Shown one piece after another: positions 1 to 9,163 of a DNA stretch of 64,000 nt. The position numbers and the translations under genes are program-made. Origin of the DNA: a virus. Every line of letters starts with the position of its first letter. Position 1 is the stretch's first letter. The stretch covers positions 52,754 to 116,753 of IMG/VR virus record IMGVR_UViG_3300030202_003282; one strand, 5' to 3'. The notes under the pieces were generated by a model. It was not told the DNA's origin and searched no databases. It saw only the letters and a program-made list of their open reading frames with translations.

Positions 1-2868
1 GTTCCAATAAGAACATCAATTTTATTAATTAATAACCCAATGATAAAAAGATTTTATTGGGAAAATTCAAATAAAGAAAATCCAGAAGATGCTGGAATTT
101 TTAAAAGAGTTAAAGATATGTTAACTGGACCTGGCGGATTAGAAGACGTGTATTTAAGTTTATATGGAAAAGATCTTGCTACTGATGCTAAACTAGAAGT
201 AACTGATGCAAAGTTATCAGAAGCAATTAAAGAAATGAATGACTTTAATTCAGATGAAAGAAAGTCAGGTACTATGTTTAGTTCAAAAAACGCTGAATCA
301 AGAAGGTATAGTAAATCAATGTTTCAAAGAGATTATAAAATTTTAAAACAATGGCAAAGTGCTCATAGACTTAAAAAGTTTACAGGTGAGCTTCAAAGTG
401 TAGTTAATCTTGCAAAAACATTAGGTCAAAACTTTCAAAATGTTCAAGATAGAAATAATGCTGTTGAAAATTTAGGATTGTTTTATGAAGGACCGTATTC
501 TTCTTTAACAATGTCAAATATAACTAATGAACCAATTGGTTTACCATTAGAAAATGGATGGCAAAAAATATTTAAAGGTGATGATCAAACATTCCATGGA
601 AACAATCTTAATATGGATAGACAATTGCAAGATCTTTTACCTAAAATCTTTTTATCTAAAACTGAAAAATTCCAAGATATATTAAATGTTACACTTAGTA
701 ATATGAATCAAAGAGTTTTACAAGATAGATATAAGGGTTCAAAATTATATGATAAAATAAGTACAGATCTTATTTCATATGTAACAATTAAAGCTTATAT
801 CCAAGGACTAAGAAAAGCGGGTAAACCTGTAAGTTTATCATCATTGAATAATGGGCTTATCTATAAAGAGAATGGAAGCCCGGTTCAAATAGATGATGTA
901 ATAAATAGACTTAGAAAGGTATATGAAGGTAAAGAAAATTATTTTTTAAATAGATTTATTTTTAATGATTCACAATATAAACCTACAAATACTACTGGTA
1001 TTAATCAGTTAAAATCTACTACCTGGACAAAAGTATCACCAGCACAAGTAGAAAAAATTCAAAATGGATTTGCAGATATATTTAGTAATATAGATACTAG
1101 ATCAGATGCAATACATATAGCTCATTATTTAATGGTTAAAGATGGATTGCAGTTTAAAAGCGGAAGTATTTTATCAGCAATGGCTCCTTTTATTTATGAT
1201 CTTTATTTAGATTATGTTGATATAGCACATGAAGCATTTCAAACAGAAGAAGATAATAAAGCATTTGCAGATATATTTGGTATGAGCCATAAAGAAATGA
1301 TAGGAGACTTTACATTAGGTTATCTTAAAGCTAACCCAATAAACTGGATGTTAAATACTGTTGGTAATAGTGGAAGAAAAAATGGAAGAAATATAGGTGT
1401 ATATGCACCAGGTGAAAACAAATATCAAATTGGATCATTTAAAATTGAAAATGTTGAAGCAGATCAAGATAATGCATATGTATTTTCAGAATCTCAAGGT
1501 TATAAAGGGAATGCAAAAATTAAAGATCTTGATAATGCATTTGGTATTCAGTTTAAAAAAGATGCTGGAATAACTGAAGAAAGTTATTTTACTAATGATG
1601 ATTTAGCAGATTTTCAAGAATTGATTGATGCTCAAATTGATGCTATATTAGATGACGGAAGAAATGTTATTTTTCCTAGAACATTTTTAAGCAAAACTGA
1701 AAAAACAAATATTGCTAAATATGGTCCTGAAATTTTTAATTACATGCAACAAAGAATGCAAGATGTATTTAATTATAATATAAAAACTAATGATATAACA
1801 GCTGAAGGAAAAATAAGTGAAAAAGCTGCTGCTAATAGACCTGCATTAATATTAGAAACTGAAGAAGGAAATGGATTAATAGTAGATGTATATAATGGTG
1901 TAATAGCAAGACCTTCTGAAACAACATCAAAAAATGAAATTAATGAAAGATTTTATAGTAATGTAAGTAAAAAAGCTAATAAACAAGTAAGTATTAATCT
2001 ATCAACTTTAGAAAGAACTCATGGTTTTAAAACAGTTAGAGTAGACACTAAAGATGGATTAAGAACAGAAATAATTTTTCCTGCAGAGCTTAGAGTAAAA
2101 GAAATGATTGCAGAAAAAAATGAAAATGGAAGATTAATTAAAACACCTTTTATTAGAACGTTTGAATTAAAAAAGATTTGGAGTGGGACTAAAACAGGAT
2201 CAACAGAATTATTGACTACAAATCAACCAGTAGCTATTGGCAATAGAGCTGAATATATAGAAACTACTCCGGTTGGTTCAAATCAAGCAACTCCAATTGC
2301 ATTTTCATTTGATGGTGAAGTTCCAACATATGAAAACATTAGAAGAGGAGTGCTTGAAAGAGAAGAAGGAGATAATGATAATGAAGACAGCAATCCATTT
2401 AGTGCTGGTGTTATAGGCAATAAAAAATTTATAACTAAAGAAGATTTAGCTAAAGAACAAGCAGTACAAAATGGAAATATTAAAGCAGATGAAAATGAAA
2501 TACTTGTAAATGGTGAAAATATTGCAGGTATTAATAAACAAGAAGAAATTGAACCTACTATAGAAGATAATGGGTTAAATGAAACTACAGTTGTAGATCC
2601 TACAGATAGTGGACCTAGTATTGATATAGAAGCTTTAGGTTATACATTTCCTGGTTCTGTTGATGAATCTTTTGTATTAATAGATAACTTTATTGAAACT
2701 GAAATAAAATCTAAATCTAAAGCTGAACAAACAGAACTTTGGAAAAAGATGAAAGAAAATAGTGAAGGTATAATTAAAGATGAAGAATCAACTATAGAGG
2801 CATATCAAGACAGTGTGTTTGAAACTGAAGAAGAATTCATTGATTATCTAAAAAAATGTATAATTTAG
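1..2868 (+). CDS. Large late protein, 5' partial (probable virion/cargo protein)
   Basis: The frame is open from base 1 with no stop, so the true start is probably left of the window; the first ATG inside is at 40 and would give 942 residues. No family was recognised. The sequence is hydrophilic and helix-rich, with a strongly acidic C-terminal ~160 residues (Asp/Glu-rich runs around residues 790-930 counted from the ATG). It ends with TAG and is followed after 14 A-rich bases by an even larger gene on the same strand. Size and position suggest a virion-internal or tail-associated protein; that is inference. No DxDGD RNA polymerase motif was found in the visible part. Confidence 0.85.
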   Translation, partial: VPIRTSILLINNPMIKRFYWENSNKENPEDAGIFKRVKDMLTGPGGLEDVYLSLYGKDLATDAKLEVTDAKLSEAIKEMNDFNSDERKSGTMFSSKNAESRRYSKSMFQRDYKILKQWQSAHRLKKFTGELQSVVNLAKTLGQNFQNVQDRNNAVENLGLFYEGPYSSLTMSNITNEPIGLPLENGWQKIFKGDDQTFHGNNLNMDRQLQDLLPKIFLSKTEKFQDILNVTLSNMNQRVLQDRYKGSKLYDKISTDLISYVTIKAYIQGLRKAGKPVSLSSLNNGLIYKENGSPVQIDDVINRLRKVYEGKENYFLNRFIFNDSQYKPTNTTGINQLKSTTWTKVSPAQVEKIQNGFADIFSNIDTRSDAIHIAHYLMVKDGLQFKSGSILSAMAPFIYDLYLDYVDIAHEAFQTEEDNKAFADIFGMSHKEMIGDFTLGYLKANPINWMLNTVGNSGRKNGRNIGVYAPGENKYQIGSFKIENVEADQDNAYVFSESQGYKGNAKIKDLDNAFGIQFKKDAGITEESYFTNDDLADFQELIDAQIDAILDDGRNVIFPRTFLSKTEKTNIAKYGPEIFNYMQQRMQDVFNYNIKTNDITAEGKISEKAAANRPALILETEEGNGLIVDVYNGVIARPSETTSKNEINERFYSNVSKKANKQVSINLSTLERTHGFKTVRVDTKDGLRTEIIFPAELRVKEMIAEKNENGRLIKTPFIRTFELKKIWSGTKTGSTELLTTNQPVAIGNRAEYIETTPVGSNQATPIAFSFDGEVPTYENIRRGVLEREEGDNDNEDSNPFSAGVIGNKKFITKEDLAKEQAVQNGNIKADENEILVNGENIAGINKQEEIEPTIEDNGLNETTVVDPTDSGPSIDIEALGYTFPGSVDESFVLIDNFIETEIKSKSKAEQTELWKKMKENSEGIIKDEESTIEAYQDSVFETEEEFIDYLKKCII

Positions 2869-2882
2869 AATAAAAAAAAAAG

Positions 2883-5800
2883 ATGGCTAAATGTATAAAT
2901 AGAAGTGCTCCAGAATATGCTCCTTTATTAAAGAAGTATAAGTCTGTAATTACAGTAGATAGTATTATAAATAAATGGCAAGATTTTAATTTTGGTACAG
3001 ATTTATTTCCTACAGTAGCACAAGCGGAAGAATATCTTAATAATAAAAAAGCAGTATATTCATTAAAACAAAGAGAATTTGATGAAGCGTTAGTTGCTAA
3101 TTTAAGAAAATTAGGTTTAGTGCAAAGAAGAAATGTAAATGGTCAATTAACTATTTATGTGCAGAATACGCCTAAAGAAGGAGCCCCTTATATATTTAGA
3201 GCAGAAAAAGATCAGCTGTTAAATAATGAGCAATCTAAAAAAGTTGCAGATGAAAATTTTAATAAAGTTTTAAAATATCTGCAAGTTCACGGAATGCCTT
3301 TAGATTATTTTATTCCTACGTATACAAAAAGAACTATAAGATTAGATGTTAATCCTTCTGCAGTTAAACCAAAAGATATAATAGAAATAGCTAAAAAAGC
3401 TACTAGAAAAATTTCTCCTAATACTACTGCAATATTAGAGCATTTAGGACAAATGTTTCCTCAATTAAATATTAATGTAGTTAATAAAGAACAAGCACGT
3501 AGATATTGGGAATCATTACCACAAGCAATAAGAGGGTTAAATAAAAATAAATTTGACCAGGTAAACTCATTTTACTATAGAGGAAATGTAATATTAATTG
3601 AAGGAAGAATTAATAGTGAAACAGCAATAGAAGAAGTATTACACCCATTTATGGATGCAGTATATGCACAAAATAAAAGTTTATTTGAAGGTTTATTGTC
3701 AGAAGCTAAAGAAAACTTTCCTGAATTAGTTGTTAAAATTGAAAATGCATATAAAACTAGTGATGATGTATTTTTTGATCAAACTCAAATAGATAAAGAA
3801 ATAGTAACACAAGCTTTATCTAGACATTTTAATAGAGAATATGAAAATAATCCAACAGAAAGTTGGACAACAATGATAAAAGATTTGTTTGATTTTTTTA
3901 TGACAATTTTAAAAGATCTACATAAATATATAAGTGGTAAAAATTTAAAAGGAGTTAGAGTTGAATCTATAGTTGGCTTTGCAAAATTATCTGATATTGC
4001 TAAACTTTTAAATACTTCAAATATTTCATTTGATTTATCATTAGCAAATAAAGATAAAATAAATAAAGTTCAGTATTCTTTATCTCCAGGTAAAATGGCT
4101 ATTATAAATGCTGCAATAGCACAAGGAAATCCGCTTCAACAAAAAATTGTAGCACAATTATTTCATACACCTGGAAATGTACCTATGGATAAAGATAGTG
4201 CTTTTACAGATGAAGATGGTAATTATGATTTTTTAACTGCTACAGGAGTACAGGATGGTGAAACTATAATAGTATTAAATGCAAAAGATCATGTATACTA
4301 TAATGTAAAGACGGGAGAAGCATATACATCAGCTACTACTGTTATAAAAGGTACAATGCCTGAATCAGTGAGAAAAGATAAAAGAATAGCTCTTGAATTA
4401 GGAAATGATTTTGATGCAATTACAGACGGTATAGCTGCAGGATTAACTTTAGATCAAATTAAAGATAATATGACAATATTAGATCCTGAAGTAATTAGAG
4501 ATGCATATAATCAAATATTTGCAACAGTTAATAATATTGAAATGGAACCTACAATGGTGGGTAAACCAGAAAGAAATATTGTTTTACCACAAGTAATTTT
4601 ATATGATGAAAAGACAAAAACTGCTGGTACAGTAGATTTAATGGTTATTACACCAACAGGACAAATAAGAATTATAGATTTAAAAACTAGTAAAAATTCA
4701 ATTAACAAAATTGATAGATTTTCTAAAAGTCCTGCATATAGTACAAATAGTTTTCCTTTAGGAGAAGATTCTAAATTATTATATGAAACTGAAGATGGTC
4801 AATATTTATTAGATTCAAAAGGTAATAAAATTAGAAAAACAGAATTATCTGGAAAAAGAAAAGGTTTGCCTTTACGTATAGAAATGACTACAAAGCAACA
4901 ACATGATATGCAAGTTAATCTTTATAGAAGAATGGCTGAAAACATGGGGTTAGAAATTGAGCATGGTAGGTTAGGTACAATGACTTATCATATTCATGTT
5001 CCTTGGACTACAAAAGATTTTAATAAAGATGGTAAATATACAGGAACATTTAGATTAGAAGGTTTCCAAGTTCAACAAGATCAACAAAATGAACTTTATA
5101 TTGATCAATTAGTACCTGAAGATAGAAATAGTTGGAGTGCTGAAAAAATGCAAAGAACGGTTGAGCAAGATGAAAATTCTCCTTTAAAGGATAATTATTT
5201 AAATGATAACGAAGCATTGCCAGAAGATATTACTGATGCAAATGGGCTTACAGAATACAATACTATTTTTACTGCATTGCAAGATTTTAAACAAGGATTG
5301 TTAGATAGAAAAACTGCATTATTACAATTAAGATCAGCAATTACATTAGACAAAACAAGAGCTGAAGCTGTTGAAATGATTGATGATAAAATAGCTGCTA
5401 TTGAAGTTGCAACTTTAATAGGTGATGGTAAAAAAATGGCAGCTGAATATACTAGACTTATGACATCTTCTATTAAAGAAATGGATAAGTTTATAGAATA
5501 CATGAATAATCCTAAAAATTATAATTCTCAAAAGTATATTAATTATGCTTTAAATTTTGACAAGTTTATTGCAACATATTCTGGATTAAGAAATATAAAA
5601 AAATCTGGAGATTTGAATAATACTCAGATGAAATTATTATTGACTTTAGAAGATAAACTTAAAGAAATTGGTGGTTATCAAAAATCAGGTGGAGAAGTAG
5701 TAGAAGGACTTGTAGATAAAGCTATTTCAAATTATGTTAGAACATATGTTAAAGAAAATAGTAACAGAGAAGATTTAGATGATGCTACATTAGATAGTAT

Positions 5801-8768
5801 AATGAAGTTAGGTGAAGACATAGGCATGTTTGAATTTGGAACTTATGATATATCTACATCAAGAGATACCCTTCTTGCATTGATGGATAAGGTTTTTAAA
5901 GCTAAACAACAAGAAGTATTAGATAAAATTTCTAATAGAGAATATAGAATAAGACAATCTGCTTCAACTTTAGCTAAATTATCTTCAGGAAATGATCAAA
6001 ATGAATTCTATAATTATATGTTAGAATTTGATGAAGAAGGTGTTCCAACAGGAATGGTTGTTCAGAAAATTGGAAAGCAATATTGGAATAAAAAGAAAAC
6101 TTTTTATGATAAACTATCTGATGCTAGTGGTGTGCCATTACAATACAGACATATTGATAGTATAGAAGAAGCTAAAAAAACAAAACAAGGAAGAGAAGAT
6201 ATTGCATATAACATAGCATTACATAAAAGAAAAATGGAGTTTGCTGTTTTTATGAGAGCTGAATATACGCAAGATGGTACTTTAAGAGATGGTAGATATC
6301 ACAGGTATAATGATGAATTTATTAAAGCACGTTTAATACATGAAACTTATGTACAAGTAGGAGATAATCATGGTCATTGGGAACAAAAGAAAGGTATGAC
6401 TGATGCTGCATATCAAAAATATTTAGTTAAGTATTATGATCAAAAAGATAATGTAACTAAATCTGAATACATTGGTGGTGAATTTACCGGTAAAGTATAT
6501 GAAGTACCAACTAGATTTTATGTTAAAAAAGATTATGTAATTATAAATGAAACTGCAAAAAATGATAAGGGTGGATTAGAGTCTATGGTTAGTGAAAAAT
6601 GGGATAAAATAATGAATCCTACTGATGCACTAGGAGAAGCTCAAAAAGATTTTTATAACACTTACATGGAGATTTACAATGACATGTTGGAAAAATTACC
6701 TATGACAACTAGAGATAAGATGTTAGGTAAAATGCCTTTAATTAAAAATACATTTTTTGAAAGCTTAAAAGATAAACCAAATGCAGTGGCTAACTTATGG
6801 ACTAAAATGACCAGAGGTACTAAAGATTTCTTTACAAGTACTGCTCATAGTAAAAGAGTTGTTTTAGATGAACAAGGTAATCTTACAGATCAATTGCCAA
6901 TATTTTATGTTGGTTCTCCAAGAACAGAAGAACAATTGAAAAAAATTCTTGATGATATAGAAGCTTTAGAAATAAGATATAAAGAAGGAGGACCTAATGC
7001 AATAAGTTTTGAAGAGTATAAAAAACAGTTACAAGTTCTTAAAGGAGAAGAAGCTAAAATAAGACAAGTTCCTACAAGATCAGAAATAAGTAAAGATATG
7101 GCTGATAGTTTATTAAGATTTACTGCAATGGCTGAAAATTATGAAGTCATGGGACAAGCAGAAGATACTATAAATGCCATGTTAAAAATAATAGAAAAAA
7201 GAACTTATACAACATCTGAGAATGTTGTTACAGCATATATAAAAGGTAAAAAAGAACAAGTAGGAGAAGTTAAAGGTTCAGATTCAAATGTTTATAAAAG
7301 AGCTAAAAAATGGATGAACATGGTTTATTATAACAATGATTCAATGAGCAAATCTGTGGCAGATAAAATGGTATCTAAAGTAATAAGATATTCTTCTTTA
7401 TCTTATGTTGCTTGGAATCCATTTGGTAATATAAACAACTATGTAATAGCAAGATTAAATAATGGTATAGAAGTAGCAGGACAAAGATTTTTTTCTGCTA
7501 AATCATATGCAAGAGCAACGGCAGAATTTAATAAAAGAGTTATGCCAGACTTAGTAAGAAAAACAGCTTTTGCTGGTGGACAATTTGCATCAGGTCAATA
7601 TGATCAATATGAGGCACAATCAAAATATGAAGCTTTTGTTGAATTATTTAGAATGATGGATAATACTGCTGATATCCGTGAATCTGGTTATAATGGAAAA
7701 AAAGGTTTGTTTTCTAAATTTATGGATTTAGGTTATTTACTACAAGATGGTGCAGAATATAATGTTCAAACTAAAGTAGGAATGGCCATGATTATGGATG
7801 TTCAAGTTAGAAAAAGTAAAGAGGGCAATGGAGGAGAAACATTGAGTTTATGGGATGCTATGGAATTTAACTCAGTTACTCATAAATTAACTTTAAAAGA
7901 AGGTTTTGATGAAGTAGCAGAAAGAAATAGTGCTGATCCTAAAAGTGGAGAAAGAAATTGGACAAAATATGATGATCAGTGGAGATATCAATATAGAAAT
8001 AAAATACGTGAAGTAAACAAACAAATACACGGTAACTATGCTCATGAAGATAGAATGGTAATTCAATCACATTGGGGTGGTGAATTAATAGCTCAATTTC
8101 ACAAGTGGGTTGTCCCTGCTATTAAGGCAAGATATAGAAAAGAATATTTTGATGAAAATGTAGGTTACTTAGAAGGTAGATATAGAAGTTTATTTCAATT
8201 AACAAAATGGGCTTGGAAAAATAAAGCCAATATAAAAAATCTTAAAGAACAATTTAAACAAGATTTTGGTGAAGGAAATAGAGCTAAAATGAAAGTTTTA
8301 AATCTTTATAGAGCAGCTGGTGAAACAGCTATAATGTTTACTACACTTGCAGTAGCAAGTTTATTAAAAGGTTTATTTGAAGATGATGATGATGACTCAC
8401 CAGGAATGAGAAGGCTTAAAAATGCTATGGTGTATCAAGCAGATAGAGCATATAAAGAATTAATACAATTTGCTTGGTTTACACCAGATGGAGTAAAACA
8501 AATATGGCAGATGGTAGGATCTCCTATAGCTTCTACAAGAACATTAGGAGAATTAACAGAAGCTTTTGTTGCAACTGCAGATTATGCATATTATGGATTA
8601 ACTCAACCACCAGAAGAATTTTATAAAAATTCAGATATTTATTATCAAAGAAGGCCACGTAAAGGTCAGCTTAAATTAGCAAAGGAATGGAAAGATGTAG
8701 TTCCAATAATATATGGTATTCAAAGATGGGCTGATTTTGAAAATCAAAAAGATTTTTATATTAAATAA
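2883..8768 (+). CDS. Giant 1961-aa probable virion protein with embedded PD-(D/E)XK nuclease domain
   Basis: A multidomain giant protein. Around residues 500-700 it carries a RecB-type nuclease signature: Asp585 in a GTVDL segment, Asp599-Leu-Lys601 in IIDLKTSK, and a downstream Gln677-x3-Tyr681 helix motif. Near residues 240-330 there is an EEVLH motif (His254) followed by a KEIVTQAL helix, resembling a zincin protease whose first His is lost. The C-terminal third is basic and Trp/Tyr-rich, with a hydrophobic segment near 1815-1832 followed by a poly-Asp run. The gene lies 14 bases after the previous late gene. A virion-associated, possibly DNA-injected role is likely but inferred. Confidence 0.85.
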   Translation: MAKCINRSAPEYAPLLKKYKSVITVDSIINKWQDFNFGTDLFPTVAQAEEYLNNKKAVYSLKQREFDEALVANLRKLGLVQRRNVNGQLTIYVQNTPKEGAPYIFRAEKDQLLNNEQSKKVADENFNKVLKYLQVHGMPLDYFIPTYTKRTIRLDVNPSAVKPKDIIEIAKKATRKISPNTTAILEHLGQMFPQLNINVVNKEQARRYWESLPQAIRGLNKNKFDQVNSFYYRGNVILIEGRINSETAIEEVLHPFMDAVYAQNKSLFEGLLSEAKENFPELVVKIENAYKTSDDVFFDQTQIDKEIVTQALSRHFNREYENNPTESWTTMIKDLFDFFMTILKDLHKYISGKNLKGVRVESIVGFAKLSDIAKLLNTSNISFDLSLANKDKINKVQYSLSPGKMAIINAAIAQGNPLQQKIVAQLFHTPGNVPMDKDSAFTDEDGNYDFLTATGVQDGETIIVLNAKDHVYYNVKTGEAYTSATTVIKGTMPESVRKDKRIALELGNDFDAITDGIAAGLTLDQIKDNMTILDPEVIRDAYNQIFATVNNIEMEPTMVGKPERNIVLPQVILYDEKTKTAGTVDLMVITPTGQIRIIDLKTSKNSINKIDRFSKSPAYSTNSFPLGEDSKLLYETEDGQYLLDSKGNKIRKTELSGKRKGLPLRIEMTTKQQHDMQVNLYRRMAENMGLEIEHGRLGTMTYHIHVPWTTKDFNKDGKYTGTFRLEGFQVQQDQQNELYIDQLVPEDRNSWSAEKMQRTVEQDENSPLKDNYLNDNEALPEDITDANGLTEYNTIFTALQDFKQGLLDRKTALLQLRSAITLDKTRAEAVEMIDDKIAAIEVATLIGDGKKMAAEYTRLMTSSIKEMDKFIEYMNNPKNYNSQKYINYALNFDKFIATYSGLRNIKKSGDLNNTQMKLLLTLEDKLKEIGGYQKSGGEVVEGLVDKAISNYVRTYVKENSNREDLDDATLDSIMKLGEDIGMFEFGTYDISTSRDTLLALMDKVFKAKQQEVLDKISNREYRIRQSASTLAKLSSGNDQNEFYNYMLEFDEEGVPTGMVVQKIGKQYWNKKKTFYDKLSDASGVPLQYRHIDSIEEAKKTKQGREDIAYNIALHKRKMEFAVFMRAEYTQDGTLRDGRYHRYNDEFIKARLIHETYVQVGDNHGHWEQKKGMTDAAYQKYLVKYYDQKDNVTKSEYIGGEFTGKVYEVPTRFYVKKDYVIINETAKNDKGGLESMVSEKWDKIMNPTDALGEAQKDFYNTYMEIYNDMLEKLPMTTRDKMLGKMPLIKNTFFESLKDKPNAVANLWTKMTRGTKDFFTSTAHSKRVVLDEQGNLTDQLPIFYVGSPRTEEQLKKILDDIEALEIRYKEGGPNAISFEEYKKQLQVLKGEEAKIRQVPTRSEISKDMADSLLRFTAMAENYEVMGQAEDTINAMLKIIEKRTYTTSENVVTAYIKGKKEQVGEVKGSDSNVYKRAKKWMNMVYYNNDSMSKSVADKMVSKVIRYSSLSYVAWNPFGNINNYVIARLNNGIEVAGQRFFSAKSYARATAEFNKRVMPDLVRKTAFAGGQFASGQYDQYEAQSKYEAFVELFRMMDNTADIRESGYNGKKGLFSKFMDLGYLLQDGAEYNVQTKVGMAMIMDVQVRKSKEGNGGETLSLWDAMEFNSVTHKLTLKEGFDEVAERNSADPKSGERNWTKYDDQWRYQYRNKIREVNKQIHGNYAHEDRMVIQSHWGGELIAQFHKWVVPAIKARYRKEYFDENVGYLEGRYRSLFQLTKWAWKNKANIKNLKEQFKQDFGEGNRAKMKVLNLYRAAGETAIMFTTLAVASLLKGLFEDDDDDSPGMRRLKNAMVYQADRAYKELIQFAWFTPDGVKQIWQMVGSPIASTRTLGELTEAFVATADYAYYGLTQPPEEFYKNSDIYYQRRPRKGQLKLAKEWKDVVPIIYGIQRWADFENQKDFYIK

Positions 8769-8821
8769 TATTCTTATAAATTTTTTGCTAGCAATAAGAT
8801 TTTTGTTAGATTATAAGAGTA

Positions 8822-9061
8822 ATGAATTGGACAAACATAATCAACAGAAAAAGAAAGCTAACTCCAACAGAAAGAATAGCTAGTAGAATAGGGTATTTAG
8901 GTGCTGGACTTTTAATAGCTGGACAATGGACGTTAGAACCAATTTTATTTATAATTGGATTTATATTTGTTATTGTACAAGTTGTTGTACGTAAACAATG
9001 GAATTTGGTAGCACTAAATATAAATGGTTTATTAGCTTGGTTAAAGCATTTGCTTTTATAA
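8822..9061 (+). CDS. Small membrane protein, two predicted helices
   Basis: A 79-residue protein with a basic N-terminus and two adjacent hydrophobic segments (about residues 24-41 and 42-60), then an amphipathic tail. It follows the giant gene by 53 bases on the same strand and ends shortly before the convergent ribonucleotide reductase gene. An overlapping frame on the other strand is less plausible because this frame continues the late operon and has a clean membrane topology. Function unknown. Confidence 0.6.
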   Translation: MNWTNIINRKRKLTPTERIASRIGYLGAGLLIAGQWTLEPILFIIGFIFVIVQVVVRKQWNLVALNINGLLAWLKHLLL

Positions 9062-9163
9062 ATAAAGGGCAGTATCTCTACCACCCTCTATTTAACCTTT
9101 ATATAAATATGAACGAAACTTATAAAGGTATTCCATAATATAATTTTTCAATCCAACACATAA

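Noticed and set aside
2860-2882. TAG readthrough or stop recoding after the first gene
   Set aside because: The downstream frame ends within a few codons and the next gene has its own ATG; nothing in the window indicates a changed genetic code.
1-8768. Multisubunit-type phage RNA polymerase in the giant genes
   Set aside because: No DxDGD motif was found in the visible sequence; the cut-off part left of the window could still encode one.
8806-9084. A - strand gene overlapping the small membrane protein
   Set aside because: The + strand frame over the same DNA follows the late operon and has cleaner membrane helices; the - strand frame looks like its shadow.
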